From: Prolixibacter sp. SD074
GTDB lineage: Bacteria > Bacteroidota > Bacteroidia > Bacteroidales > Prolixibacteraceae
NCBI RefSeq assembly: GCF_009617895.1
Contig: NZ_BLAW01000001.1
Span: 239,001 to 303,000, forward strand
DNA length: 64,000 bases
Direction of reading: 5' to 3'
The notes beneath the pieces are model-generated. The model saw nothing but the letters and a program-made list of their open reading frames with translations, made no database searches and was not told where the DNA came from. Each line of letters opens with the position of its first letter. Positions within the stretch are counted from its first letter, which is position 1. A program made the translations under genes and the position numbers. Of this stretch, positions 1-7,766 are shown piece after piece.

Positions 1-1241
1 TATTCAGCATGACGGCTGCTTTTAATTTCAACGTGGCTGCTTTTTATACAAAATGGCTGAGAGATTTGGCTGCCGATCAGCAATCCAATGGAATTGTTCC
101 GCACGTCATCCCGGATGTACTGCACGGGGCAGGAGGTTCGGCTGCCTGGGCCGATGCTTCGGTAATTGTACCGTGGAGCGTTTATCTGACGTATGGGGAC
201 AAACGAATTCTGGAGGAACAGTACCCGGGTATGAAATCCTGGGTGGAATATATGCATGGCCGGGCAGGAAAGAAAAATCTTTGGCTGGGAGATGCGCATT
301 TTGGCGATTGGTTAGCATTTGCCACAAACCAATCTGATTATCCGGGAGCAACAACGGACAAAGATTTGATTGCTACTGCCTATTATTTTTATTCCACCAG
401 TTTGTTGTCGAAAATTGCCGGAATTATTGGCAACGAGAATGACGCCGAACAGTACAAGAAACTGGCGGGGGAAATAAGGAAAGCCTTTAATGCAGAGTTT
501 GTAACGCCTAACGGACGACTGGAATCGAATACACAAACAGCTTATGTGTTGGCGCTTGCATTTCATTTGTTGCCCGAGGATAAAGTTTCGAAAGCGGCAA
601 ATTACCTGGCGGATGATGTACGAAAGTTCGGGCATCTGACCACGGGATTTGTTGGTACACCGCTTCTCTGCCAGACCTTATCGGACAATGGATATCCTGA
701 TTTGGCTTTTATGTTGCTGATGAACAAGAAATATCCGTCATGGCTGTATCCTGTTACCCAGGGAGCAACAACCATTTGGGAGCGTTGGGACGGTCAGAAA
801 CCGGATGGCACTTTCCAGGATGTGGGTATGAACAGTTTTAACCATTATGCTTATGGTGCTATTGGTGAATGGATGTATAGTTACGTAGGTGGTATCCGGA
901 TTGATCCCAAACAGCCGGGTTACAAGCATTTCTTTTTAGCCCCCCATGTTGGTGGAGGCCTGAGCTATGCAACGACAACCTTCCAATCACTCTATGGATC
1001 GGTTGAATCGGATTGGAAAATTCAGGATGATAATTTTATATACACCGTGACGATTCCTGCAAATACAACTGCTACAGTAATATTACCTGGGGCGAATAGT
1101 GAGCAATTGACGCTGAATTCATTGCCATTGAAATCTGAAATGAAAAAAGTGGTAACGCAGCAGCCTGATGGAGTATCCATGGAGCTGGGGTCAGGTCAAT
1201 ATAGATTTCACTATCCCTATGAAAATGCGAAAAAGAAATGA
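1..1241 (+). CDS. GH78 alpha-L-rhamnosidase, C-terminal part (truncated by window edge)
   Basis: This is the C-terminal part of an exo-alpha-L-rhamnosidase that releases terminal L-rhamnose from glycans. The frame is open to the left edge (Phe-Ser precede the first Met at 9), so the start, signal peptide and N-terminal beta domains lie outside the window. Visible GH78 hallmarks are the (alpha/alpha)6-barrel segment FYTKWLRDLAADQ, the WADASVIVPW stretch, and ATTIWERWDG at about residues 253-262, which carries an acidic residue conserved in the family. The C-terminal beta domain follows (YGAIGEWMY, then the PGYKHF region). Rhamnose isomerase starts 15 bp downstream, so the released sugar is probably used by the next three genes. 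The family call is firm; the linkage cut is not known. Confidence 0.93.
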   Translation, partial: FSMTAAFNFNVAAFYTKWLRDLAADQQSNGIVPHVIPDVLHGAGGSAAWADASVIVPWSVYLTYGDKRILEEQYPGMKSWVEYMHGRAGKKNLWLGDAHFGDWLAFATNQSDYPGATTDKDLIATAYYFYSTSLLSKIAGIIGNENDAEQYKKLAGEIRKAFNAEFVTPNGRLESNTQTAYVLALAFHLLPEDKVSKAANYLADDVRKFGHLTTGFVGTPLLCQTLSDNGYPDLAFMLLMNKKYPSWLYPVTQGATTIWERWDGQKPDGTFQDVGMNSFNHYAYGAIGEWMYSYVGGIRIDPKQPGYKHFFLAPHVGGGLSYATTTFQSLYGSVESDWKIQDDNFIYTVTIPANTTATVILPGANSEQLTLNSLPLKSEMKKVVTQQPDGVSMELGSGQYRFHYPYENAKKK

Positions 1242-1256
1242 TGAAATCTAAATGCG

Positions 1257-2534
1257 ATGAAACAAATGAAAGACGATAATCGAATTATGCAGGCTTATCA
1301 GCTTGCCAAAGATACGTATGCCACTTTAGGGGTAGATGTGGATGCTGCGGTAAACAAACTAAAAGATGTTGTTATTTCCCTTCATTGCTGGCAAACGGAT
1401 GATGTGGGCGGTTTCGAAACGCCTGATGCATCTTTGTCGGGTGGCGGAATTCAGGCTACCGGAAATTATCCGGGTAAGGCAACCAGTCTGGAAGAGATGC
1501 GGGCTGATTTGGACAAAGTTTTGTCTTTGCTTCCGGGGAAACAACGCCTTAACCTGCATGCTATCTACGGTGATTTCGGTGGTGAATTTGTCGATCGGGA
1601 CCAGATTGAAGTAAAGCATTTCCAAAGTTGGATCGATTGGTGCAAAGAGCGCGGAATCGGACTGGATTTCAATGCTACCTGTTTTTCGCACCCCAACGCG
1701 GCTGATGGATTTACCCTGGCCAGCAAGGATGAATCCATTCGGAAATTCTGGGTGGGACATGCCAAACGTTGCCGGGCCATTTCTGCTGAAATTGGCAAGC
1801 AACTGGGTACTCCCTGTGTGCATAATCTCTGGATTCCGGATGGGACAAAAGATACTCCGGCCGACCGGAATGGCTATCGTGCACAATTGAAAAAATCGCT
1901 CGATGAAATAATGGCTGTGGAGTATCCGAAAGAATACATGAAGGATGCTGTAGAGAGTAAATTGTTTGGCATTGGAGCAGAGTCGATGACGGTTGGTTCG
2001 CACGATTTCTACCTGGGCTATGCAATCAAAAATAACAAACTGATTTGTCTGGATAACGGGCACTTTCATCCGACGGAACAGGTGGGCGATAAGATTTCTT
2101 CTTGTCTGCATTTTCTGGATGAAATTTTGTTGCATATCTCCCGTCCGGTACGCTGGGATTCGGATCATGTCGTTACCCTGAATGATGACGTTCAGTTGAT
2201 TGCCTCCGAGGTGATACGCAACAATTTCCTAAGCCGGGTGAATATCGCGCTCGATTTCTTCGATGCATCGATTAACCGGATTGGGGCGTATGTAATTGGA
2301 ACACGGGCTGTGCAAAAAGCTTTCCTCATCGCTTTGCTTGAACCGACAACAAAGCTGAGAAAACTGGAGGAGTCCGGCCAAAACTTTGAACGTCTGGCGT
2401 TTATCGAGGAGTTGAAAACGATGCCGTTTAGTGCGGTCTGGGATTACTTCTGTCTCCGGGAAAGTGTTCCTGTAGGAGTGGATTATATAAGTGAAATTCA
2501 ACGGTATGAGCGGGATGTGCTTTCTAAAAGGTAA
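1257..2534 (+). CDS. rhaA: L-rhamnose isomerase
   Basis: Cytoplasmic enzyme that converts L-rhamnose to L-rhamnulose, the first catabolic step. At 425 aa it is close to the usual 415-420 aa and it aligns from end to end by motif. Visible hallmarks are SLHCWQTDDVGGFE near residues 41-54, the GGGIQATGNYPG loop near 62-73, LDFNATCFSHP near 136-146, CLDNGHFHP near 264-272 and WDSDHVV near 300-306. The last two supply the His and Asp residues that bind the catalytic metal in this family. The start at 1257 gives MKQMKDD; a second ATG three codons later is equally possible. It sits 15 bp after the rhamnosidase and 28 bp before the kinase, so cotranscription is likely. Confidence 0.97.
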   Translation: MKQMKDDNRIMQAYQLAKDTYATLGVDVDAAVNKLKDVVISLHCWQTDDVGGFETPDASLSGGGIQATGNYPGKATSLEEMRADLDKVLSLLPGKQRLNLHAIYGDFGGEFVDRDQIEVKHFQSWIDWCKERGIGLDFNATCFSHPNAADGFTLASKDESIRKFWVGHAKRCRAISAEIGKQLGTPCVHNLWIPDGTKDTPADRNGYRAQLKKSLDEIMAVEYPKEYMKDAVESKLFGIGAESMTVGSHDFYLGYAIKNNKLICLDNGHFHPTEQVGDKISSCLHFLDEILLHISRPVRWDSDHVVTLNDDVQLIASEVIRNNFLSRVNIALDFFDASINRIGAYVIGTRAVQKAFLIALLEPTTKLRKLEESGQNFERLAFIEELKTMPFSAVWDYFCLRESVPVGVDYISEIQRYERDVLSKR

Positions 2535-2562
2535 TATTTCTATCTTATTCACGAAGTAGTTT

Positions 2563-3924
2563 ATGAAGGGAATTGTCGCCTTTGATATTGGGAAGACCAA
2601 CAAGAAAATCTTGTTATTCGATGAGAACTTCCGGGTAGTATACCAGGATGAGCAAAAGATGGAGCCTGTTGTGGATGATGAGGGTTTTGAGTGCGATGAC
2701 ATTGCTCGGATCGAACATTGGATTTTTGACAGTTTGCGAAAAGTAATGATGTCAGAAGCGTATGAGATTACTGCCGTTAATTTCTCCACTTATGGCGCCT
2801 CATTAGTTTGGCTTGATGGAAATGGGAAGCGATTGGGGCCATTGTATAACTACCTAAAACCGGTTGATGGGCAAATTGCTTTATCGCTGTTTGAAAAGTA
2901 TGGTGGAGAAAGTGAGTTTTGTCGTCAAACTGCCAGTCCGTCACTGGGATTGCTGTTGAATTCGGGTATTCAACTCTTGTGGATGAAGGAGAAACATCCG
3001 GATGTATATCGGAAAGCCAAAGGGATTTTACACTTTCCGCAGTATCTCTCTTATCTATTAACTGGGCAAATAGCGGCGGAATCAACCTCCATTGGTTGTC
3101 ATACTTTTTTGTGGGATTTCGACCATAATCAATATCATCAATGGTTGACAGATGAAGGAATTCAGCTGCCTTTGCCCCTTCCCAACAGTCATATGATTGA
3201 TGTTGAGGTAGAAGGAAAAACATTGAAGGCTGGAGTCGGGATACACGATAGTTCAGCCGCGTTAGTTCCTTATTTGATGGGGACTGATGAACGGTTTGTA
3301 CTTCTTTCAACAGGGACCTGGTGCATTAGCATGAATCCCTTTAACCATGAAAGCCTGACCGAAGAAGAGTTGAAGCAGGATTGCCTGAACTACATGAACA
3401 TTTATCAGAAGCCGGTAAAATCGTCCCGGTATTTTCTGGGGCATATCCATGACGTGAATGTGGAACGGCTGACAAATTATTTCGGGGCGGAGACATCAGC
3501 CTATAAGTATGTTGGATTGAATAAAATGCTACTCAAAAAGTATCTGGAGAATGGACTGCAAAGCTTTTTCCGCAAGAAATTGCTGACTAGTTATTTGGAT
3601 GATTCGGTTGATTTGGAACAATTTGACAACTTCGAAACGGCTTATCATCAACTCATGTTCGATTTGACAGAAGAATGCATTTGTTCATTGAGACTGGTCT
3701 TTCCTGCTAAAGATGACGTGGAAAGCCTGATTGTTTCCGGTGGATTTGCCAGGAACGAGATTTTTATGGCTTACCTGGCTTCCCGGTTTCCGGAGAAACG
3801 CGTTTATACGAGTGAGATCGATAATGCTTCAGCATTGGGAGCTGCGCTGGTTTGTGCTGAAGAGGTTTTTGGTCATGCCAGGAAGCCAGTTGGCCTGGGA
3901 CTAAAAAGATGGTATGCCCTGTAA
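2563..3924 (+). CDS. FGGY-family carbohydrate kinase, probable L-rhamnulokinase
   Basis: Sugar kinase of the FGGY/actin-like fold. The N-terminus has the phosphate-1 loop (AFDIGKTNKK, residues 6-15), the middle has LLSTGTWCIS (phosphate-2 region), and the C-terminus has LIVSGGFARNEIF (adenosine motif) and ASALGAAL. At 453 aa it is a little short of E. coli RhaB, as is common for this kinase type in Bacteroidota. The sequence alone does not separate rhamnulokinase from fuculokinase. The position between rhamnose isomerase and a class II aldolase makes L-rhamnulose the most likely substrate, giving L-rhamnulose 1-phosphate. The gene symbol is left empty because the substrate is inferred from context. 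Confidence 0.88.
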   Translation: MKGIVAFDIGKTNKKILLFDENFRVVYQDEQKMEPVVDDEGFECDDIARIEHWIFDSLRKVMMSEAYEITAVNFSTYGASLVWLDGNGKRLGPLYNYLKPVDGQIALSLFEKYGGESEFCRQTASPSLGLLLNSGIQLLWMKEKHPDVYRKAKGILHFPQYLSYLLTGQIAAESTSIGCHTFLWDFDHNQYHQWLTDEGIQLPLPLPNSHMIDVEVEGKTLKAGVGIHDSSAALVPYLMGTDERFVLLSTGTWCISMNPFNHESLTEEELKQDCLNYMNIYQKPVKSSRYFLGHIHDVNVERLTNYFGAETSAYKYVGLNKMLLKKYLENGLQSFFRKKLLTSYLDDSVDLEQFDNFETAYHQLMFDLTEECICSLRLVFPAKDDVESLIVSGGFARNEIFMAYLASRFPEKRVYTSEIDNASALGAALVCAEEVFGHARKPVGLGLKRWYAL

Positions 3925-3955
3925 ATAGTAGATGATATTGTAATGGTAATATGGA

Positions 3956-5272
3956 ATGAATAATAAAAATAGAGTGATGAAGGAATCGGATTTTCAATTA
4001 ATGCACCCACGGGATCAGATTGTGTTGATCATTACCCGAATCTATCAAAGGGGATTGACGACCACGTCGGGAGGTAATATTTCGATAATGGATGAGAGCG
4101 GTGATCTGTGGGTTACTCCGTCGGCTATCGATAAGGGTTCGCTGAACAGGGACGATATTATCCAGGTGAAAAAAGACGGGTCGATTATAGGGAAACACAA
4201 GCCCTCTTCAGAATATCCTTTTCATAAGGCCATTTACGAGATTCGTCCCGATATTAAAGCCGTGATTCATGCGCATCCGCCGGCACTGGTATCGTTTAGC
4301 ATTGTCCGGCAAATACCGGATACCAATGTGATACCTCAGGCTAAAAACATTTGCAGTTCTGTAGGATACGCACCCTATGCGCTTCCCGGCAGTGAAGAAC
4401 TGGGCGAGCGTATTGCCGGTGTATTCAGGGAAGGACACAAAGCGGTGATAATGGAGAATCATGGAACTGTTGTTGGCGGAAGCAACCTGGATGATGCTTT
4501 TCAGCGGTTTGAAACGTTGGAGTTCACTGCCCGCGCGATTATCAACGGGAAAACGATTGGGAAGGTAAAATCGCTTTCAGATAGCCAGATTAATGCCTTT
4601 GAAGAACAAATTCCTCATCTGTCGCCGGAAATGGAGAAGGTAGAAGGAACTTCTGTAGAGCAGGAAAAAAGAGAGGAAATTGTGCGGTTTGTCAAACGAG
4701 CCTGTCAGCAGGGATTAATGATTAGTTCCTACGGAACCGTTTCCCGTCGCTGGAAAGGGAATGATTTTCTGATTACACCGACGAATATGAACCGTTGGGA
4801 TATGACTCCTGATGATGTGGTCCAGATAAAGAATGGAGAGCGGGAACCGGGGAAAATTCCGAGCCGTTCAACGTGGTTGCATCAGGAATTGTATAAACGT
4901 CACCCACACATCAATTCCATAATTCTGACGCAATCACCTTACCTGATGGCATTCAGTGTTACCGGAAATAAGTTTGATGTGCGTACGATCCCCGAAAGTT
5001 GGATTTTTTTGCAGGATGTGCCCAATGTATCTTTCGGTTCACACTTTAAAGGAAATGACACGGTTCCGGATTTGATAACCGAATCAGTTCCCGCAGTCAT
5101 CATCGATAATGATTCGGTGATCGTGACAGGCGATACATTGTTGGGCACCTTCGACCGCCTGGAAGTGGCTGAGTTCAGTGCGAAGTCGTTGGTTATGGCT
5201 ACGTCTTTAGGAAAGTTGGCTCCTATTGGTCAGTCTGAAGTGGACGAGCTGCGGAAAAAGTTTCTATCATAA
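3956..5272 (+). CDS. tandem class II aldolase/adducin protein, probable rhamnulose-1-phosphate aldolase with a degenerate second domain
   Basis: Two class II aldolase domains lie in one 438-aa chain, about twice the usual single-domain length. Domain 1 (about 15-200) keeps the active site: TSGGNIS near 37-43, the catalytic Glu86 in SSEYPFH, the metal-binding His105 and His107 in HAHPPA, and His169 in ENHGTV. Domain 2 (about 235-420) follows the same pattern but has SRSTWLH in place of SSEYPFH, LTQSPY in place of HAHPPA and DNDSVIV in place of ENHGTVV. It has therefore lost the catalytic Glu and all three metal ligands. In the pathway implied by its neighbours it would split rhamnulose 1-phosphate into dihydroxyacetone phosphate and lactaldehyde. 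No lactaldehyde reductase or dehydrogenase is visible here. Confidence 0.87.
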   Translation: MNNKNRVMKESDFQLMHPRDQIVLIITRIYQRGLTTTSGGNISIMDESGDLWVTPSAIDKGSLNRDDIIQVKKDGSIIGKHKPSSEYPFHKAIYEIRPDIKAVIHAHPPALVSFSIVRQIPDTNVIPQAKNICSSVGYAPYALPGSEELGERIAGVFREGHKAVIMENHGTVVGGSNLDDAFQRFETLEFTARAIINGKTIGKVKSLSDSQINAFEEQIPHLSPEMEKVEGTSVEQEKREEIVRFVKRACQQGLMISSYGTVSRRWKGNDFLITPTNMNRWDMTPDDVVQIKNGEREPGKIPSRSTWLHQELYKRHPHINSIILTQSPYLMAFSVTGNKFDVRTIPESWIFLQDVPNVSFGSHFKGNDTVPDLITESVPAVIIDNDSVIVTGDTLLGTFDRLEVAEFSAKSLVMATSLGKLAPIGQSEVDELRKKFLS

Positions 5273-5276
5273 ACGG

Positions 5277-5505
5277 AAACTTCCTGACTGGGGAATTGGA
5301 GCGATCGGGACCTGGCTCTATAAAGGGCAAAGCGAAATTTATCCTGCTCCACGGCAATCAGGATTTAAACCTATTATACTGCAACCTTATTTTTCCGATG
5401 AACCTGGCTCTGTAGCTTTATCGCATCAATTTCGTCGCGGGCAAATTGTGTCAAGCTGGGAAAAGGAAAAGATGAACGTTTCCTGCAACCGGAGGAAGAG
5501 GATAA
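5277..5505 (+). pseudogene. remnant of a GH78 alpha-L-rhamnosidase C-terminus
   Basis: Read in the frame containing 5286 (GAC), this stretch gives DWGIGAIGTWLYKG, then PRQSGFKPIILQPYF and VSSWEKEK. It parallels the intact GH78 C-terminus at about 850-1020 (AYGAIGEWMYSYVGG, QPGYKHFFLAPH, ESDWK) element by element. There is no start and no catalytic region. The similarity fades near 5480, where a shift of frame gives DERFLQPEEE, so the tail itself is probably frameshifted. It fills most of the 420-bp gap between the aldolase and the sigma factor. I read it as the scar of a second, deleted rhamnosidase gene. Confidence 0.68.
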
Positions 5506-5640
5506 TAGTTGGAGACGCAAATGTACTTTGTTATCGGTATTCGTTTTGTCATGATAGTTAGGCGTATTTTTAGGTTTGTTGGTGAGTTTATGTTTGGGGC
5601 CGAACGAGCATTGGTTTCCCGGGCAACTGCGATTAATCAT

Positions 5641-5674
5641 TTTTTGGTTACATTCATACAAAATTCTATTTTTG
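5641..5674 (+). promoter_or_regulatory. Bacteroidota-type promoter for the ECF sigma gene
   Basis: TTTTTGG at 5641-5647 fits a -33 box and TATTTTTG at 5667-5674 fits the TAnnTTTG -7 box, with about 20 bp between them. Transcription would start near 5681, just upstream of the sigma factor ATG at 5694. A second TAnnTTTG match (TAATTTTG, 5680-5687) has no good upstream partner. Confidence 0.55.
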
Positions 5675-5693
5675 AAGGTTAATTTTGTATCCT

Positions 5694-6302
5694 ATGAATG
5701 AATATCCAGACCATACGAATCGGGACCGGGATTATTGGGAATTGGTCTGGAATAACTTCAGGGAAGGCGATCGGAGGGCCTTTGAAACGATCTATAATGA
5801 ATTCTCAGATAGTCTTTATGCATACGGTTCAAAAATCACTTCCGATTGCGAAATGTTGAAAGACTGTATTCAGGATGTTTTTATTGACATCTATAAATAC
5901 GGTACAGAATTAAGAAATCCGGCTTCACTTGAGTTTTACCTGTTTAAAACATTGAAAAGAAATATATTCAGGAAACTGAAAGAACAAAGCGGAATAAAAC
6001 TGGCAGATATTCAATCCAATAGTTTTTATCTGAAGTTCGAACTTGAAGAACGAAATGAGCAGGAGGAGATGTTGGATGAAGGATTGTTGAAGCTTCAGGC
6101 TCATTTAAAAAGTTTAAATCCCGTACAACGGGAACTTTTGTACCTGAAGTTCAACAGTGGACTTTCCTACGTTGAGATCGGCCGGATTCTCGGCATTAAA
6201 CCCGATACAGTAAAAAAGCAAGTATACCGTTTACTGGATGGTTTACGCAGTCAGTTGTCAAAGAATCCGCTCGAATTGCTTTTCATTTACTTTGCAGAAT
6301 AA
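5694..6302 (+). CDS. ECF RNA polymerase sigma-70 factor
   Basis: Alternative sigma factor of the extracytoplasmic-function type, about 202 aa. Region 2 is seen as DRRAFETIYNEFSDSLYAYGSKI and the CIQDVFIDIYKYG stretch that contacts the -10 DNA. Region 4 is seen as LNPVQRELLYLKFNSGLSYVEIG followed by the helix-turn-helix ILGIKPDTVKKQVYRLL. I chose the ATG at 5694; the frame is open to a TTG at 5685, but no signal favours it. The FecR gene follows after 190 bp and the STN-type SusC after that. The usual circuit is that ligand-bound SusC signals through FecR and releases this sigma factor to transcribe the susCD operon. Confidence 0.93.
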   Translation: MNEYPDHTNRDRDYWELVWNNFREGDRRAFETIYNEFSDSLYAYGSKITSDCEMLKDCIQDVFIDIYKYGTELRNPASLEFYLFKTLKRNIFRKLKEQSGIKLADIQSNSFYLKFELEERNEQEEMLDEGLLKLQAHLKSLNPVQRELLYLKFNSGLSYVEIGRILGIKPDTVKKQVYRLLDGLRSQLSKNPLELLFIYFAE

Positions 6303-6406
6303 AGACTTTTCTTCCATCTATTTTCCTTAACGAACTCCCAGATTTAACAGAAAAGTTCGTTTGTTAACATTTTATTTCGGCCTAAAAGATTTAAAATCAA
6401 TACTTA

Positions 6407-6442
6407 TTGTTGATTTATGTTTTTCAACATGTATTATTTTTG
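6407..6442 (+). promoter_or_regulatory. putative promoter upstream of fecR-like gene
   Basis: TATTTTTG at 6435-6442 matches the TAnnTTTG -7 consensus. TTGTTG at 6407-6412 is a possible -33 box 22 bp upstream. It lies in the 190-bp gap between the sigma factor and its FecR partner, so FecR and susC may be transcribed separately from the sigma gene. Confidence 0.42.
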
Positions 6443-6492
6443 TCCCGTTTTGGGAGATTCCTACTCTTGTTTGTGAATAAATGTTAATGTGA

Positions 6493-7680
6493 ATGAATAT
6501 TTACGAACGACTAATAGAGAACCCATTATTTTTTAAATGGATTTATCATCCTTCACCGGAACTTGAGGATTACTGGGAGAGATATATTCAGTTGAATCCG
6601 GATGAGGCGCGGTTTATAACTGACTTTAAAAAGCAGTTTGAGCTTTTGCGTTACGAGGAATCCACTTTGTCGGAATTGGAAAAGCGTAGTCTGGCGCAGC
6701 AAATTGTGCAAAAACTCGATGCAGCCGATCGGGAAAAAAAGAAAATTGGTTTGCTCAAATCCATATTACAATATGCAGCTATTGCCATTTTATTTTTCTC
6801 CATTGGAGGACTGTTGGTATATCAACTCATGTTGCCGGAAAAAACGAATTACTTCGCTCAACAAACCGCTATTCCTACGTTAACCAATAAACCAGTACTT
6901 ATTCTGAACAACAAAGATCAGATCGACTTGAAGGACAAAGAGTCAGTGCTGGATTATTCGAGAAAAGACACCATCGTGTTTAATGGAGGGCATGTAATCA
7001 ATACACAAGCGGATGATAATAATCCGGTGATGAACCAATTGATTATCCCTTATGGGAGCCACTCAAGGATTCGTTTGTCTGATGGAACCATTGTGTGGTT
7101 GAATGCCGGAAGCCGATTAGTTTATCCTTCACGTTTTGCCAAGAAGACAAGAGAGGTGTATTTGATAGGGGAAGCTTTCTTTCATGTTCATAAAGATCCT
7201 GAGCAGCCATTCATTGTAAAGACAGGCATGCAGGAAATAAAAGTACTGGGAACCAAATTTAATGTTTCAGCCTATCCTGAAGATAACGTGATTCAGACGG
7301 TTCTGGCTGAGGGCTCTGTGAGTCTGCATGCAAATGGATCCGGTTTGTTTGCCAGCGATGTAAAACTGAAGCCTAACCAGAAAGCATCATTTGACAAAAG
7401 CACCAAAGAAACTAAGATTGTTACGGTTGTTGCGGGCAATTATACGAGCTGGACAGAAGGCCTTCTGTCCTTTCAGAATACCGACCTCAGTCGTGTAATA
7501 AAAAAGCTGGAACGTTATTACAATATCTGTTTCAAATATGACGATCCATTGAAATCGACGATTGAAATCAGTGGAAAACTGGATTTAAGTCAGGGACGCG
7601 ATGATTCCTTCAAATACCTGGAACAGGCAGCGGGAGTAAAATTTGTTAAACTTAATGATCAAAATTATGAAATAAAATAA
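6493..7680 (+). CDS. FecR-family anti-sigma factor
   Basis: Inner-membrane anti-sigma protein of 395 aa. The cytoplasmic N-terminal part (1-90) is acidic and helical and would bind the sigma factor. A membrane segment follows at about 91-113 (ILQYAAIAILFFSIGGLLVYQ). The periplasmic FecR domain includes IPYGSHSRIRLSDGTIVWLNAGSRL and the VYLIGEAFFHVHKDPEQPF motif, and the C-terminal STN-like domain (DUF4974) ends the protein. That last domain would receive the signal from the STN domain of the SusC at 7767. The order sigma, FecR, SusC on one strand is the standard Bacteroidota arrangement. Confidence 0.95.
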   Translation: MNIYERLIENPLFFKWIYHPSPELEDYWERYIQLNPDEARFITDFKKQFELLRYEESTLSELEKRSLAQQIVQKLDAADREKKKIGLLKSILQYAAIAILFFSIGGLLVYQLMLPEKTNYFAQQTAIPTLTNKPVLILNNKDQIDLKDKESVLDYSRKDTIVFNGGHVINTQADDNNPVMNQLIIPYGSHSRIRLSDGTIVWLNAGSRLVYPSRFAKKTREVYLIGEAFFHVHKDPEQPFIVKTGMQEIKVLGTKFNVSAYPEDNVIQTVLAEGSVSLHANGSGLFASDVKLKPNQKASFDKSTKETKIVTVVAGNYTSWTEGLLSFQNTDLSRVIKKLERYYNICFKYDDPLKSTIEISGKLDLSQGRDDSFKYLEQAAGVKFVKLNDQNYEIK

Positions 7681-7682
7681 AA

Positions 7683-7712
7683 AACCGGAAAATGGTGGCA
7701 CATCTCCCGGTT
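7683..7712 (+). other. small hairpin between fecR and susC
   Basis: AACCGG at 7683-7688 pairs with CCGGTT at 7707-7712 around an 18-nt loop. It lies between FecR and SusC in the same place as the much stronger hairpin at 55232-55260 in region 3. It could cap or weaken read-through from fecR, but the stem is short and has no T tract. Confidence 0.3.
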
Positions 7713-7766
7713 CGATAAACACCAATAAATATCAGTATTTATTAACATTTAAAGCTTTACAAATCT

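Noticed and set aside
1359-2168. Minus-strand open frame of 269 codons
   Set aside because: It lies fully inside rhaA in antisense and has no recognisable domain or ribosome site.
5685-5693. TTG start adding three codons to the ECF sigma factor
   Set aside because: The ATG at 5694 is closer to the predicted transcript start and family members begin without this extension.
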